The translations under genes and the position numbers were made by a program. The notes under the pieces were generated by a model. The model searched no databases. It was given only the letters and a program-made list of their open reading frames with translations, and had not been told where the DNA came from. A stretch of DNA of 64,000 nucleotides from Zhouia spongiae (GTDB lineage: Bacteria > Bacteroidota > Bacteroidia > Flavobacteriales > Flavobacteriaceae). Numbering within the stretch: the stretch's first letter is position 1; every line of letters begins with the position of its first letter. Shown piece after piece: positions 6,840-16,441 of this stretch. The stretch covers positions 1,410,804 through 1,474,803 of the forward strand of contig NZ_CP094326.1 of NCBI RefSeq assembly GCF_022760175.1, given 5' to 3'.

Positions 6840-9611
6840 TTAAATTTCTTTTTCGGTTATAGGGATTTCTTTATCAAAAAGCTCCCGGATAAGTTTCTTA
6901 AGCTGGTCTTCAAATGAAGATCGTATGTCACCGGTAATAAGGTGTTGTTTTACGGCACCACTACCGGCTTTGTCTTTTTTGGTGAACTTTAAAATCCCTG
7001 CATTTAAATTCTTAAAAGAAATGATTCCTGCTTTGACAGCTTGTGAATTGGCAGGATCCTTTTTGTGCATCATATACGCATAGCAGAGAATCTGAAAGGC
7101 TTTGCTATATTTATAGTCGGTAATAAGAGAGCTCCAATCCACCACTTCGAGGTCCCGTTGTTCTACCTTTCCTGTTTTGTAATCAATAATGTTAATGGTT
7201 CCGTCTACTTCTTCAACCCTGTCTACAATGCCCTTCAGGTTGATGGGAAAGTTAAGACCGTCAATATCGATATTGGTTTTAAAGTAGATTTCGTTAGAGA
7301 GGATCTTTATTTTAAGTCCTGATCCGAGACGTTTCTTTTCGAAGTTTAAAAAATTAGAAACATATCTTTTGGCAATATGATGGCTGATCAGGTTTTTTCC
7401 CCGGCTATAATCACCGCCCTTATATTCCTTTTCGAAAAAGAATGAAATGGTTTTGTCTACGAGGGTACTCATGTTGTTTATGTGGTCTAATGTAAGAAAT
7501 GACCCTTCTAACGGTTTGTATAATTCTTCAAGGGTATTGTGAACGATAGTTCCCAGGGTGTTGGCTGCAACTGTTTCTTCTACTTCTTCAATGTCCCTGA
7601 TACCCAGAATGGTCTGATTGTAGAAATCGACGGGATTCCTTACGTAGTTTGTCAATGATGAAGGAGAAAAGCCCTTTTCGGCGGCAATTTTTAAGTCTGA
7701 AATAAGCTGATCGGTCTTATTTATTTCGGTGGGTTGTACGGCATCGTTTGCAACAACCGGACTGGCGATAAGCTCTTTTAAATTATGTTTTTTTTCTTTA
7801 AGCATGGATAATTGCAGCAAAAACCTGCTCTTTTCACCTCCTTCCAAGGCATCAGGTTCTGTGTTGTAAAGCAAGCAGATGTTTTTAGCCCGTTGTAATA
7901 ATCGATAGAAATGATAAGTGTAAATGGCATCTTTCTCCTTGTATGTCGGTAACCCGAATGCTATCTTTATGTCAAAAGGGAGAAATGAGTTGTTGCTCTT
8001 TCCTGAAGGAAGAACACCCTCGTTCACTGCGCTTATAATAACCGTATTGAAGTCAAGGTTCCGGCTTTCTAATACCCCCATGATTTGTAATCCGTGCAAT
8101 GGCTCTCCCTGGAAATCGATACTTTCTTTTACTAATAATTCGTTATAGATTCCTTTTAGTGAGCTTATATCAGAAATGGTGTTATAGTTCTGGTTAAGAA
8201 CTTTTAACTGATTGAATACCGAATAAAAGCGATAGATGTATTCAAGATATAAGGTGTTTCTGTTTTCCTTGTTGGTATATGACTTTTTCAGGAGCAAGCA
8301 TAATTCAATTAAGACTTCTATGGTTTGTGTGATATCCTGAGCCGGAGCTTTCGGGAAAAGCTTTTCGAATATCGCTATGTCCTCCTTGTCAATCATGTTG
8401 TATATCTGATCGGGTGTTATGTAAACCAGGTTTTGTCGATTGATGAGGCTTGTGATGTTTCCGGTACTTTTGCTGTCACTGAGTAATTGCCGTGTAGTAG
8501 TGTTGGCAAGTAGCTTTAATACATCTTTAAAGTACCATTTTCCATTATCTTCTTTTTCCAGGATGTTTAAGACGCTATAGAAAAAGGAGGTTACCGGTGT
8601 TTCTTTGAGTGGGAGTCCGCTTGTTATATTTGCTTCGGAAACCTGTTCCGGTAAAGAATTTAAGATAGGAGTGAGTAATGATTCATTTCCCATTACAACA
8701 GCAGTACTGTTCAGGTGACCCTGGGAGTTGTGCATGCTTTGAAGTGTGTTGCCTATGTAGCTTGCTTGTCCTATGTTTTTTGGGATCCCGACAATTTGAA
8801 TGTTTTTCTCTTCAGAAAAGTGATTCGATAAATATTTTATAGGATGTTTTTTAAAATAGTCCCACTCATTTAGATACCTTCTTATAAAAAGACCGGCATC
8901 GTGTTCCTTATTTTCTATGAATGATTGGTCGATGTCCCAATATATTTCTGCTTTTGCACTTGATAAGAATTTCTGAAATATAACGGACTCAGCATTGTTT
9001 AAGGCATTAAAGCCGATAAAGTAAAACTTTTTATTACTGTTGTTATCAATAAAGTATTCAAGGTTTTCAATGGCCTCGCGATATACCAGTCCTTGATAAC
9101 CCATATTATTCTGTTTAAGTCTTTTTTGAAGTTCGGTATAGTACTCTCCGAGCTTGTCCCAAAATTTCAAATAATTGATCTGAAGTTCTGTTTTTTCTTT
9201 TTCGAGCGTCCAGTGATTTAATTCTTTGACGGAAGACAGGTATCCGAAGATTTCTTTATCGTTAATAAGATACCGGTCAATTTCATTAAAGTCCTGAAGT
9301 GCTGTCTGTGCCCATTTGCTGAAGTTGTAAAAGCTTTCATGCTCATCGCTTGGATGAAGCTCTTTAAAAACCTCATAGAATTCGAATAAGATAGTGAGGT
9401 TTGAGCTTAGCTTGAGGTTTGCCAGTTCTTCGATGAATGATTCGATAGAAGTGATCTCCGGTGAAAACTGGGTTTTTGATGATATGGATAATAATTCGTT
9501 TTTTAAAAATGTACCTGCTCTTTTGCTCGGTAGAATGCAAACTACGTTTTGAAGCGAATTATGATCGTTTATAATTTCTGCTGCGATTTCAGCAATAAAA
9601 GATTTTACCAT
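6840..9611 (-). CDS. AddB-like helicase/PD-(D/E)XK nuclease
   Basis: The 923-residue protein has the degenerate helicase start of AddB (VVCILPSKRAGTFLKNEL, residues 23-40) and helicase-like segments (ILESRNLDFNTVIISAVNEG near 540). Its C-terminal nuclease domain has the His of GTIVHNTLEELY, the Asp of GIVDRVEE and the D-Y-K core of IINIIDYKTGK. It should pair with the AddA-like protein at 12397-15519 to process double-strand breaks for RecA. The cysteine cluster that holds the Fe-S centre in Bacillus AddB is absent: only four scattered Cys are present. kbl and an OmpA gene separate the two subunits. Confidence 0.85.
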   Translation of the reverse strand: MVKSFIAEIAAEIINDHNSLQNVVCILPSKRAGTFLKNELLSISSKTQFSPEITSIESFIEELANLKLSSNLTILFEFYEVFKELHPSDEHESFYNFSKWAQTALQDFNEIDRYLINDKEIFGYLSSVKELNHWTLEKEKTELQINYLKFWDKLGEYYTELQKRLKQNNMGYQGLVYREAIENLEYFIDNNSNKKFYFIGFNALNNAESVIFQKFLSSAKAEIYWDIDQSFIENKEHDAGLFIRRYLNEWDYFKKHPIKYLSNHFSEEKNIQIVGIPKNIGQASYIGNTLQSMHNSQGHLNSTAVVMGNESLLTPILNSLPEQVSEANITSGLPLKETPVTSFFYSVLNILEKEDNGKWYFKDVLKLLANTTTRQLLSDSKSTGNITSLINRQNLVYITPDQIYNMIDKEDIAIFEKLFPKAPAQDITQTIEVLIELCLLLKKSYTNKENRNTLYLEYIYRFYSVFNQLKVLNQNYNTISDISSLKGIYNELLVKESIDFQGEPLHGLQIMGVLESRNLDFNTVIISAVNEGVLPSGKSNNSFLPFDIKIAFGLPTYKEKDAIYTYHFYRLLQRAKNICLLYNTEPDALEGGEKSRFLLQLSMLKEKKHNLKELIASPVVANDAVQPTEINKTDQLISDLKIAAEKGFSPSSLTNYVRNPVDFYNQTILGIRDIEEVEETVAANTLGTIVHNTLEELYKPLEGSFLTLDHINNMSTLVDKTISFFFEKEYKGGDYSRGKNLISHHIAKRYVSNFLNFEKKRLGSGLKIKILSNEIYFKTNIDIDGLNFPINLKGIVDRVEEVDGTINIIDYKTGKVEQRDLEVVDWSSLITDYKYSKAFQILCYAYMMHKKDPANSQAVKAGIISFKNLNAGILKFTKKDKAGSGAVKQHLITGDIRSSFEDQLKKLIRELFDKEIPITEKEI

Positions 9612-9624
9612 GATGGTAAAAATA

Positions 9625-9653
9625 AAAAACGCTCCGAATTTCGGAGCGTTTTT
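9625..9653 (-). terminator. Terminator of the OmpA-like gene
   Basis: A stem of 13 bp (AAAAACGCTCCGA/TCGGAGCGTTTTT) around ATT lies 23 nt beyond the OmpA stop. On the minus strand the G/C core runs into a T-run. It separates the OmpA transcript from addB. Confidence 0.9.
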
Positions 9654-9675
9654 GTGAAATATAATTTACTGTGAA

Positions 9676-11019
9676 TTAGTTTTTCACCAAGTTGATTTCA
9701 ACTCTTCTGTTTTGACGTCTACCGTCTCTTGTAGCGTTAGAAGCAATTGGCTTAGACTCACCGTAACCTTCAGAAGTTAATCTGTCAGCAGAGATACCAT
9801 TTGATTCTAGGTAAGCTTCAACAGCGTTAGCTCTTGCTTTAGATAATCTCATGTTTAGAGACTCGCTACCAGTGCTGTCAGTATGACCTTCAATGTGGAA
9901 CTTAGAATTAGGATATTCTTTAAGGATATTGATGATATCGTTAAGAACCTTTTGAGACTCAGACTTGATAGTAGATTTACCTGTGTCGAATAAGATTGTC
10001 TTAGCGTACTCGTTTAAAGCTTTTTGCACAGCTTCTGTTACTTCAGGACAACCTTGGTTGGCTACAGTACCAGGAGTATCAGGACATCTGTCATCTTTGT
10101 CTAATACACCGTCACCATCTCTGTCCGGACAACCGTTAGTAGATGCAGGACCGGCAACATCCGGACACTTGTCATCTTTATCAGCAACACCGTCACCGTC
10201 TCTGTCTGGACAACCGTTTAATTCTTTAAGTCCCGGAGTGTTAGGACATGCGTCATCTTTATCAGCAACACCGTCACCGTCAGAATCAGGACATCCGTTT
10301 AATTCAGCAGGACCGGCCTCGTTAGGACAAGCATCTTTAGAATCTTCGATACCGTCACCGTCAGAATCAGGACAACCGTTGAAAGCTGCTAAACCGGCAA
10401 CTTCCGGACAAGCATCATCCTTGTCGTAGATACCATCACCGTCAGTGTCAGTTCCACCAAATTTGATAGAAAGACCTACCATGTGCTGGAAGTGAGGCGC
10501 TAATCTGTCTTCGAAAGAATGCTTGTAAGAAGACTGAGCAGTCAAACCAAGGTTTTCAGTAAACCAGTAGTTAAGACCAAGACCTCCGTTAACAGTACCG
10601 GCACCTAACTCGTCAATCCAAGTGTAACCACCACCAACTTCAATGAATGGATCCAATTTGGTTTCTTCAAGGAAGTTGTACTTGATAGTACCGTCGATTC
10701 CGTAGTATGAAAGGTCATCTACGTCTACATCTCCCCACTTATCAATCTTGTTAAGTGACCCGCGAACTCCAACTGAGAACTTATCACCTACATTTCTTGA
10801 AACTGCAACATAAGAGATGGAAGGTAAAATGTTCCAGTGATCTTCTACGTTGAAGTACTCTGCAAACCAATCACCCATACCAGGTTCGTTAGTTGGATAT
10901 ACGTCAACTGCGTTCACACCAAAACTAAGTTGCCATGGGTTGTTTTTGTCTTGCGCATGTACGCTGCTTAACCCTACAAAAAGTAAAGAAGCAACTAAAA
11001 TTTTGCTAAGATGTTTCAT
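9676..11019 (-). CDS. OmpA family outer-membrane protein with TSP type-3 repeats
   Basis: The 447-residue protein has a signal peptide ([13 protein letters not shown], cleavage after VHAQ at residue 23), a beta-barrel of about 170 residues, five calcium-binding thrombospondin type-3 repeats of 27 residues (DxDGDGxxDxxDxCP), and a C-terminal OmpA peptidoglycan-binding domain with [16 protein letters not shown] and [10 protein letters not shown]. It should span the outer membrane and anchor it to the cell wall. The frame opens at a TTG at 11025, but ATG 11019 starts the signal peptide. A consensus promoter lies just upstream, which fits an abundant porin-like protein. Confidence 0.95.
   Translation of the reverse strand: MKHLSKILVASLLFVGLSSVHAQDKNNPWQLSFGVNAVDVYPTNEPGMGDWFAEYFNVEDHWNILPSISYVAVSRNVGDKFSVGVRGSLNKIDKWGDVDVDDLSYYGIDGTIKYNFLEETKLDPFIEVGGGYTWIDELGAGTVNGGLGLNYWFTENLGLTAQSSYKHSFEDRLAPHFQHMVGLSIKFGGTDTDGDGIYDKDDACPEVAGLAAFNGCPDSDGDGIEDSKDACPNEAGPAELNGCPDSDGDGVADKDDACPNTPGLKELNGCPDRDGDGVADKDDKCPDVAGPASTNGCPDRDGDGVLDKDDRCPDTPGTVANQGCPEVTEAVQKALNEYAKTILFDTGKSTIKSESQKVLNDIINILKEYPNSKFHIEGHTDSTGSESLNMRLSKARANAVEAYLESNGISADRLTSEGYGESKPIASNATRDGRRQNRRVEINLVKN
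10045..10455 (-). repeat. Five tandem ~81-bp units coding thrombospondin type-3 repeats
   Basis: Within the OmpA-like gene, a DxDGDG...D-x-C-P unit of 27 codons recurs five times, the units differing mainly in the linker (for example [10 protein letters not shown] against [10 protein letters not shown]). The DNA identity between units is high enough to allow slippage or recombination. Confidence 0.85.
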
Positions 11020-11053
11020 GTTCAATTATTTGATTTTAAGTGTTAATTAACGA

Positions 11054-11084
11054 CAAATGTAAGTTGTTACAACTTATTTAACAA
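11054..11084 (-). promoter_or_regulatory. Consensus Bacteroidota promoter of the OmpA gene
   Basis: On the minus strand a TTG (11082-11084) is followed after exactly 20 nt by TACATTTG (11054-11061), a perfect TTG-N(17-23)-TAnnTTTG promoter. The spacer contains the 15-bp palindrome AAGTTGTTACAACTT (11061-11075), which touches the -7 box and could be an operator. Confidence 0.75.
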
Positions 11085-11134
11085 AAACAAATATATAAAT
11101 TTTTTGTTAGCATCGTGAGAAATCTGGCAATCAA

Positions 11135-12328
11135 TTAAATGATTTCGAGTTCTTCGGCAACCTCTTTGAATGCTGAAATAGCCTTGTCGAGATGTTCTTT
11201 TGTGTGGGCAGCAGACAACTGTACCCTGATCCTTGCTTTGTCTTTCGGAACTACAGGATAGAAGAATCCTATGACATAGATTCCTCTTTCAAGCAGCTTA
11301 TCTGCCATGACCTGAGAGAGTTTGGCATCGTATAGCATTACGGGTATGATAGCTGAATCACCGTCAATGATATCCAGTCCTGCCTCCTTCATACCTTTTT
11401 TAAAGTATTCTGTATTCCATTGTAGTTTGTCTCTGAGTTCGGTGTTGTCCGACAGCATGTCAAAAACCTTGATGCTGGCACCTACGATAGCCGGGGCTAA
11501 GGAGTTGGAGAATAAGTAGGGTCTTGAGCGCTGACGGAGTATTTCGATAATTTCTTTTTTTCCGGTTGTATAACCGCCCATGGCGCCGCCTAACGCTTTT
11601 CCGAGTGTACCTGTTATGATATCGATTCTGCCCATGACCCCTTTTTCTTCCAGGGTCCCTCTTCCGGTCTCGCCTATGAAGCCGGCTGCATGGCATTCAT
11701 CAATCATTACCAATGCATCGTATTTATCGGCCAGATCACAGATTTGATCGAGAGGAGCAACCAATCCGTCCATAGAAAATACACCATCGGTTACAATTAC
11801 TTTAAAGCGGGCTCCACTTTCGTTAGCCTCTTTTAATTTTTCTTCGAGGTCTTGCATGTTGTTGTTTTCATATCGGAAACGTTTAGCTTTACACAGGCGT
11901 ACTCCGTCTATGATGGAGGCGTGGTTTAACGAATCTGAAATGATGGCGTCTTCCGGCCCCAGCAGAGGTTCAAATACGCCGCCATTGGCATCGAATGCAG
12001 CCGCATAAAGGATGGTATCTTCCGTACCGTAAAAACCTGCGATTTTTTGTTCCAGTTCTTTGTGGATGTCCTGGGTTCCGCAGATAAAACGCACTGATGA
12101 CATTCCAAAGCCGTGAGTATCCAGAGCGTCTTTGGCTGCCTTTACGACTTCCGGGTGAGAAGAAAGTCCTAAATAGTTGTTTGCACAAAAGTTGATGACC
12201 TCCTGGCCGGTAGAGATTTTGATCACTGCATCCTGAGGCGTTGTAATGATTCTTTCTTTCTTGTACAATCCGGCATTTTCTATTTCCTGAAGCTCGTTTT
12301 GAAGATGTTCTTTAATTTTTCCGTACAT
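11135..12328 (-). CDS. kbl: Glycine C-acetyltransferase (2-amino-3-ketobutyrate CoA ligase)
   Basis: A 397-residue pyridoxal-phosphate enzyme of the alpha-oxoamine synthase family. Visible hallmarks are [15 protein letters not shown] near residue 47, [11 protein letters not shown], the [13 protein letters not shown] cofactor-binding segment at 207-219 and the Schiff-base lysine in [10 protein letters not shown] (Lys244). The length equals that of E. coli Kbl, which cleaves 2-amino-3-ketobutyrate with CoA to glycine and acetyl-CoA in threonine breakdown. No threonine dehydrogenase gene is in the window. The close relatives BioF and serine palmitoyltransferase are less likely given the near-full match to Kbl motifs. 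Confidence 0.92.
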   Translation of the reverse strand: MYGKIKEHLQNELQEIENAGLYKKERIITTPQDAVIKISTGQEVINFCANNYLGLSSHPEVVKAAKDALDTHGFGMSSVRFICGTQDIHKELEQKIAGFYGTEDTILYAAAFDANGGVFEPLLGPEDAIISDSLNHASIIDGVRLCKAKRFRYENNNMQDLEEKLKEANESGARFKVIVTDGVFSMDGLVAPLDQICDLADKYDALVMIDECHAAGFIGETGRGTLEEKGVMGRIDIITGTLGKALGGAMGGYTTGKKEIIEILRQRSRPYLFSNSLAPAIVGASIKVFDMLSDNTELRDKLQWNTEYFKKGMKEAGLDIIDGDSAIIPVMLYDAKLSQVMADKLLERGIYVIGFFYPVVPKDKARIRVQLSAAHTKEHLDKAISAFKEVAEELEII

Positions 12329-12365
12329 ATTTCTTTCTTTGATGGTTGTTTAATTTAATCCTGTA

Positions 12366-12373
12366 CAAAAATA
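12366..12373 (-). promoter_or_regulatory. Putative -7 box for kbl
   Basis: TATTTTTG on the minus strand matches TAnnTTTG, 38 nt before the kbl ATG. A TTG lies 24 nt upstream of it, one more than the usual spacing, inside the end of the addA gene. Confidence 0.45.
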
Positions 12374-12396
12374 CTAACTACTTTGCAAAGCAGTGA

Positions 12397-15300
12397 TCAA
12401 ACCTCGATTATTTCTACCTCGTCATTGATAAATACAAGAAGTTTTCTTTCTACTTCATAACCAATATCCTTTAGAGCTTGCGCATAGGTGTTTATCTGAC
12501 GGATGTAACGATCGCTTGTATTTCCTGTTTTGTAGTCGATAAGCACTGCTTTATTATTTTTAATAACGATTCTGTCCGGACGTAATGATTGGCCGTCAGC
12601 AGTATAAATTTCTTTTTCGTTCAAAACAATATATTCATCCGAAAAATAACGGGTCAGGTCTTTATGGTGTATCAGTTTATGTAGCATATCTTTAGCGATA
12701 TTTAGCTCTGCCTCGTCGTAAATACCCTTATTCAGGGCTTGTTCTGTTGCTTCGTCAAACTGACAGGAATATTTGATTCCGGCAAGTAAATTATGGTATA
12801 GGTTTCCTCTTTCGATCGCTTTTTCCTGATGGGTGTCCCATAATGATCCGGTTTTGGTAACGAGTTTTAGCCTGGAGCGGTTTGATTCATTGATGGAGAA
12901 CGGGACGGTTTCTTGTGCTGATTCTTTCGAGGCTTTTGCTGAAACACGTTCCGGATTACCAAAAGAGTAAATGTACTGATTTTCATTCCAAAGGCCCTTG
13001 CTTTTAAGGAAGTTGATAAAAAGGCCGGAAAAATAATTCAGTGACTCTTCTCCTTTTTGGCTGATGTCTTTGCGGGTGATGATGTAGAGCCTTTCGACAG
13101 CCCTGGTCAATGCAACATACAATACGTTGAACTGATCGAGCTCCAGTTTCGATTGGTCTTCATTGTACAGGGTTTCCCCGGGTTCACCGTAGGAGGCCAT
13201 TTTTTTATTTTTACTTAATAAGGCAGATTTTATACTGAAAAGGTCTTCGTGCAGAGGGTGCCAGATTTTAGGATCAATCTCTTCGTAAATATTGGAGTGA
13301 GCAAAAGGGAATATCACAATCGGAAATTCCAGTCCTTTTGATTTGTGGACGGTCATTAATTGTATGGCATTCAAGCCTTCCGGGGCAACAATACTCAGGG
13401 TGTCTTTTTTCTTGTCCCAGTAATCGAGAAAATCAATCAAGTTGCCCTGGTGTTGCTGGCTGAAGTCGAGAATAACATCTAAAAAATATTGTAGATATGC
13501 GTCGGATGCATTGCTCAGTTCAAAACTGTTAATGGCATACATAACTGCATTCAGAAGGGGAAACTCTGTAAAATCGTTCGTTTCAAACCCTTCTTTTCTT
13601 AAAAGAGAATCAAAATCGTCAATCCCTTCTTTGATAAAATTGTGTTTGTCTGTAATATTCTTCTTTTCTGCGAGGAAATGAAGCAAGTGTACCTGTACTT
13701 CTTTGTTCTCGGGGATAGCGGCATACTGCATCAGGTTGGTCAGGAAATGTATCTTACGGTTGTTTTTAAGCAAGAGAGATTCAGAAGAAACTATAGGGAT
13801 GTTCTTTTCGGTTAAAAAATGTGCTATTGACAGTCCTTCTTTCTTTTTTCTTGTGAGAATGCATATGTCTTTTAACTCATATCCTCTTGCGATCAGGGAA
13901 TTGATGGTTTCCAGCGTTGCCCCGCAATAATCAAGTTCGTCTGACGATTCTTTTTCAAGGAGCTCGATATTTACATATCCCCCTTTTTTGGTGTTGATTT
14001 CCTGATGACTTTTATTTTTGAAAAGGTCGCAATATTCGGGCTTGGTTAAATGTTGTGATATATGGCGGAAAAAATCATTGTTGAATATGATGATCTCACT
14101 ATAACTCCTGTAGTTTTTAGGAAGGTTCTCGACCTCTTTTTCAACCTGAAACGGGTTAAAACAATTGTAGAGTTCAATAAATTGTTCGGCTTTGCCCCCT
14201 CGCCATCTGTAAATAGCCTGTTTGGCATCGCCAACGATGAGCAGGCTTCCTTTCTTGCCGGATAAGGTTTCTCCTTCCAGCGCGTTTGAGATGAGCGGTT
14301 GTATGTTTTTCCACTGCATTTCTGAGGTGTCCTGAAATTCATCTGCGAAAAAGTGTTTGTATTTTTCGCCGATACGTTCATATATAAAAGGGGCCGGTTG
14401 GTTTGATATGGCTTTTGATATGATCTCGTTGAAATCTGATATCAATAATATGTTTTCGTCTTCTTTAAGTTTTTCCAATTCCTGATTGATGGCATTCAAG
14501 AGAGAAAGCGGAATCAGGTTTTTATAGAAATTATCGAGGAAATCCAAATGAAAGACCTTCTTTTTGATTTCAAGAAATACCTGATGCAGTCTTGGAGCAA
14601 GGCTGTCTATTGCTGAAGCAGTTTCAGGATCGGTGGCTTTTTTATACAGGTTGCTGCCGTTTTCTAAATTCTCATCCAGCTTGTTGTTGTATAGTTTGTC
14701 GAGGTTATTTCCTTCAGAGATACTTTTGAAATGATTGTATAAAGTACCTCTTAAAAAGCAGGAAGCATCCAGGTTGTTGTTGTGCAGTTCTTTCAGGACC
14801 GACAGCCCTTGCTTTTTAATATCTTCATTTAATCTCTTTCGCAGCGTTTTTATATGTTTGGCCAGATTCGAAAAATCTTTTAGTGATTTATCGTTAATCT
14901 CGTTTACGTGCTCCAGGTGTGTTTCGTTGGTAAGGAGCCGGCCTATTTGGTTAAGGTCTCGTGTGATGTCCCAGCTTTTGTCTTCATCAGCCTTTTCCAA
15001 TGCAAAATCAATGAGCGTTTTTGTGAGCAGGTTATCTTCACCGGCTTTGTAGATTAGGTTATCTACTGCCTGTTGCAGTATGAGGTCAGTATCTAATGCC
15101 ACTTCAAAATTTGATGGAAGTTTTAGGTCAAAGGCAAAAGTTCTTAATAACCGATGATTGAATTTATCGATAGTGACGATATCGAAAAATGCGTAGTTAT
15201 GCAGAATTCTTTGTAAAGTCCTCGAAGCTCGGTTGTGTAGTGTTTTAGCGTCGGTGTTCAGGTCGTTTTTGATGGCCAGGAACATATCAGAGGGAGCGGT

Positions 15301-15519
15301 GAGAATCTCTTCAGCAGCAAATTCTTTTAAGTTTTCCACGACCCTGGTTTTCATTTCGGCAACAGCTTTATTGGTGAAAGTAATGGCCAATACCTGTTTA
15401 AAAGTATCAGGGCTATTGTTTGACAGGAGTGTTTTAAGATAGTTTTTAACCAGAGTAAACGTTTTTCCTGAACCTGCCGAAGCATTATAAATTAAAAATT
15501 GTGGAGTCGTGGGATTCAA
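12397..15519 (-). CDS. AddA-like UvrD-family helicase-nuclease
   Basis: The 1040-residue protein is a superfamily 1A helicase fused to a nuclease. Seen are Walker A ASAGSGKTFT (13-22), motif Ia ITFTNKAVAEMKTR, motif II FADEFQDTSEMQW (near 390), motif III IVGDAKQAIYRWRGG, motif V MTVHKSKGLEFP, motif VI LYVALTRAVERLY, and a C-terminal PD-(D/E)XK nuclease with LRPDRIVI and VLIDYKTGN. With the AddB-like protein it should form a RecBCD-equivalent for end resection. The start is a TTG at 15519; there is no ATG before Walker A. It is transcribed divergently from sod. Confidence 0.9.
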   Translation of the reverse strand: MNPTTPQFLIYNASAGSGKTFTLVKNYLKTLLSNNSPDTFKQVLAITFTNKAVAEMKTRVVENLKEFAAEEILTAPSDMFLAIKNDLNTDAKTLHNRASRTLQRILHNYAFFDIVTIDKFNHRLLRTFAFDLKLPSNFEVALDTDLILQQAVDNLIYKAGEDNLLTKTLIDFALEKADEDKSWDITRDLNQIGRLLTNETHLEHVNEINDKSLKDFSNLAKHIKTLRKRLNEDIKKQGLSVLKELHNNNLDASCFLRGTLYNHFKSISEGNNLDKLYNNKLDENLENGSNLYKKATDPETASAIDSLAPRLHQVFLEIKKKVFHLDFLDNFYKNLIPLSLLNAINQELEKLKEDENILLISDFNEIISKAISNQPAPFIYERIGEKYKHFFADEFQDTSEMQWKNIQPLISNALEGETLSGKKGSLLIVGDAKQAIYRWRGGKAEQFIELYNCFNPFQVEKEVENLPKNYRSYSEIIIFNNDFFRHISQHLTKPEYCDLFKNKSHQEINTKKGGYVNIELLEKESSDELDYCGATLETINSLIARGYELKDICILTRKKKEGLSIAHFLTEKNIPIVSSESLLLKNNRKIHFLTNLMQYAAIPENKEVQVHLLHFLAEKKNITDKHNFIKEGIDDFDSLLRKEGFETNDFTEFPLLNAVMYAINSFELSNASDAYLQYFLDVILDFSQQHQGNLIDFLDYWDKKKDTLSIVAPEGLNAIQLMTVHKSKGLEFPIVIFPFAHSNIYEEIDPKIWHPLHEDLFSIKSALLSKNKKMASYGEPGETLYNEDQSKLELDQFNVLYVALTRAVERLYIITRKDISQKGEESLNYFSGLFINFLKSKGLWNENQYIYSFGNPERVSAKASKESAQETVPFSINESNRSRLKLVTKTGSLWDTHQEKAIERGNLYHNLLAGIKYSCQFDEATEQALNKGIYDEAELNIAKDMLHKLIHHKDLTRYFSDEYIVLNEKEIYTADGQSLRPDRIVIKNNKAVLIDYKTGNTSDRYIRQINTYAQALKDIGYEVERKLLVFINDEVEIIEV

Positions 15520-15586
15520 TGCGAAAATTTTATTGCAAAATAATGAATCTTTATAAGAAGTTAACGATATATTATCTGTGATTCCT

Positions 15587-15594
15587 TAACTTTG
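15587..15594 (+). promoter_or_regulatory. Putative -7 box for superoxide dismutase
   Basis: TAACTTTG fits TAnnTTTG and lies 46 nt before the ATG in the 120-bp divergent gap. No TTG is found at the proper distance upstream. Confidence 0.45.
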
Positions 15595-15639
15595 AGCTAA
15601 GTTTGATTCACTAATTATTAATTTTTAAAAATATAAATC

Positions 15640-16248
15640 ATGGCTTTTGAATTACCGAAATTACCGTATGCATACGATGCATTAGAACCAAATATTGATG
15701 CACGCACTATGGAAATTCATCATACCAAACATCATAACGGATATACAAACAACTTAAACGGTGCGATTGAAGGGACAGGTTTGGCAGGAAAATCGATTGA
15801 AGATATTCTGACAGGGCTGGATATGGATAATGGTGCTGTTAGAAATAATGGCGGAGGGTATTATAATCATAACCTGTTTTGGGAAGTGATGTCTCCGAAC
15901 GGAGGAGGAGAGCCTTCAGGGGAGCTGGCTGCTGCCATCAATGATGCATTTGGATCTTTTGAAGCTTTTAAGGATGCTTTCTCTAAAGCTGCGGCAACGA
16001 GATTCGGATCAGGCTGGGCATGGCTTTGTGTTCATAAAGGAGGAAAGGTAGAGGTTTGTTCTACTCCTAATCAGGATAATCCTTTAATGCCGGGTGTTGG
16101 TTGTGAAGGGTTTCCGATCTTAGGGCTGGATGTATGGGAGCATGCCTATTATTTAAATTACCAGAACAGAAGACCGGATTATATTGCTGCATTCTTCAAT
16201 GTGGTAAATTGGGATAAGGTGGCAGCCTTGTATGCTGCAAACAAATAA
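15640..16248 (+). CDS. sodA: Superoxide dismutase, Mn-type by sequence
   Basis: The 202-residue protein is a standard Fe/Mn superoxide dismutase. Metal ligands are visible as His27 (EIHHTKHH), a His in GYYNHNLFW near 76-84, and Asp and His in LDVWEHAYY near 163-171. The outer-sphere Gln lies in [10 protein letters not shown], the position typical of manganese enzymes; in iron enzymes this Gln sits elsewhere. It converts superoxide to hydrogen peroxide in the cytosol (no signal peptide). It is a single-gene unit with its own promoter-like box and a strong terminator. Cambialistic metal use cannot be excluded. Confidence 0.95.
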   Translation: MAFELPKLPYAYDALEPNIDARTMEIHHTKHHNGYTNNLNGAIEGTGLAGKSIEDILTGLDMDNGAVRNNGGGYYNHNLFWEVMSPNGGGEPSGELAAAINDAFGSFEAFKDAFSKAAATRFGSGWAWLCVHKGGKVEVCSTPNQDNPLMPGVGCEGFPILGLDVWEHAYYLNYQNRRPDYIAAFFNVVNWDKVAALYAANK

Positions 16249-16326
16249 TACAAGCCTGATGTAAGGGTAAAGGTTGTTGCTTGCTTCTTAAAACATCAGC
16301 TTGATTTCTTGAGGTATTGTTTAATG

Positions 16327-16376
16327 ACAGTGTTAAGAACTGGCAGTTTCTGTTTGTTCTTAACGCTGTTTTTTTT
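16327..16376 (+). terminator. Terminator after superoxide dismutase
   Basis: A 14-bp stem (ACAGTGTTAAGAAC/GTTCTTAACGCTGT, one G-U pair) with a 15-nt loop is followed by eight T. It lies 79 nt after the stop. Confidence 0.85.
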
Positions 16377-16441
16377 GATGTCATATCCTGAATCAAGTTT
16401 TGGTATCTGTGATGAACGGACATGAGCCGGGGCGGCGGTTT

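Noticed and set aside
9965..10429. A 154-residue Ser/Pro-rich open frame on the plus strand
   Set aside because: It is antisense to the calcium-binding repeats of the OmpA gene and mirrors their periodicity.
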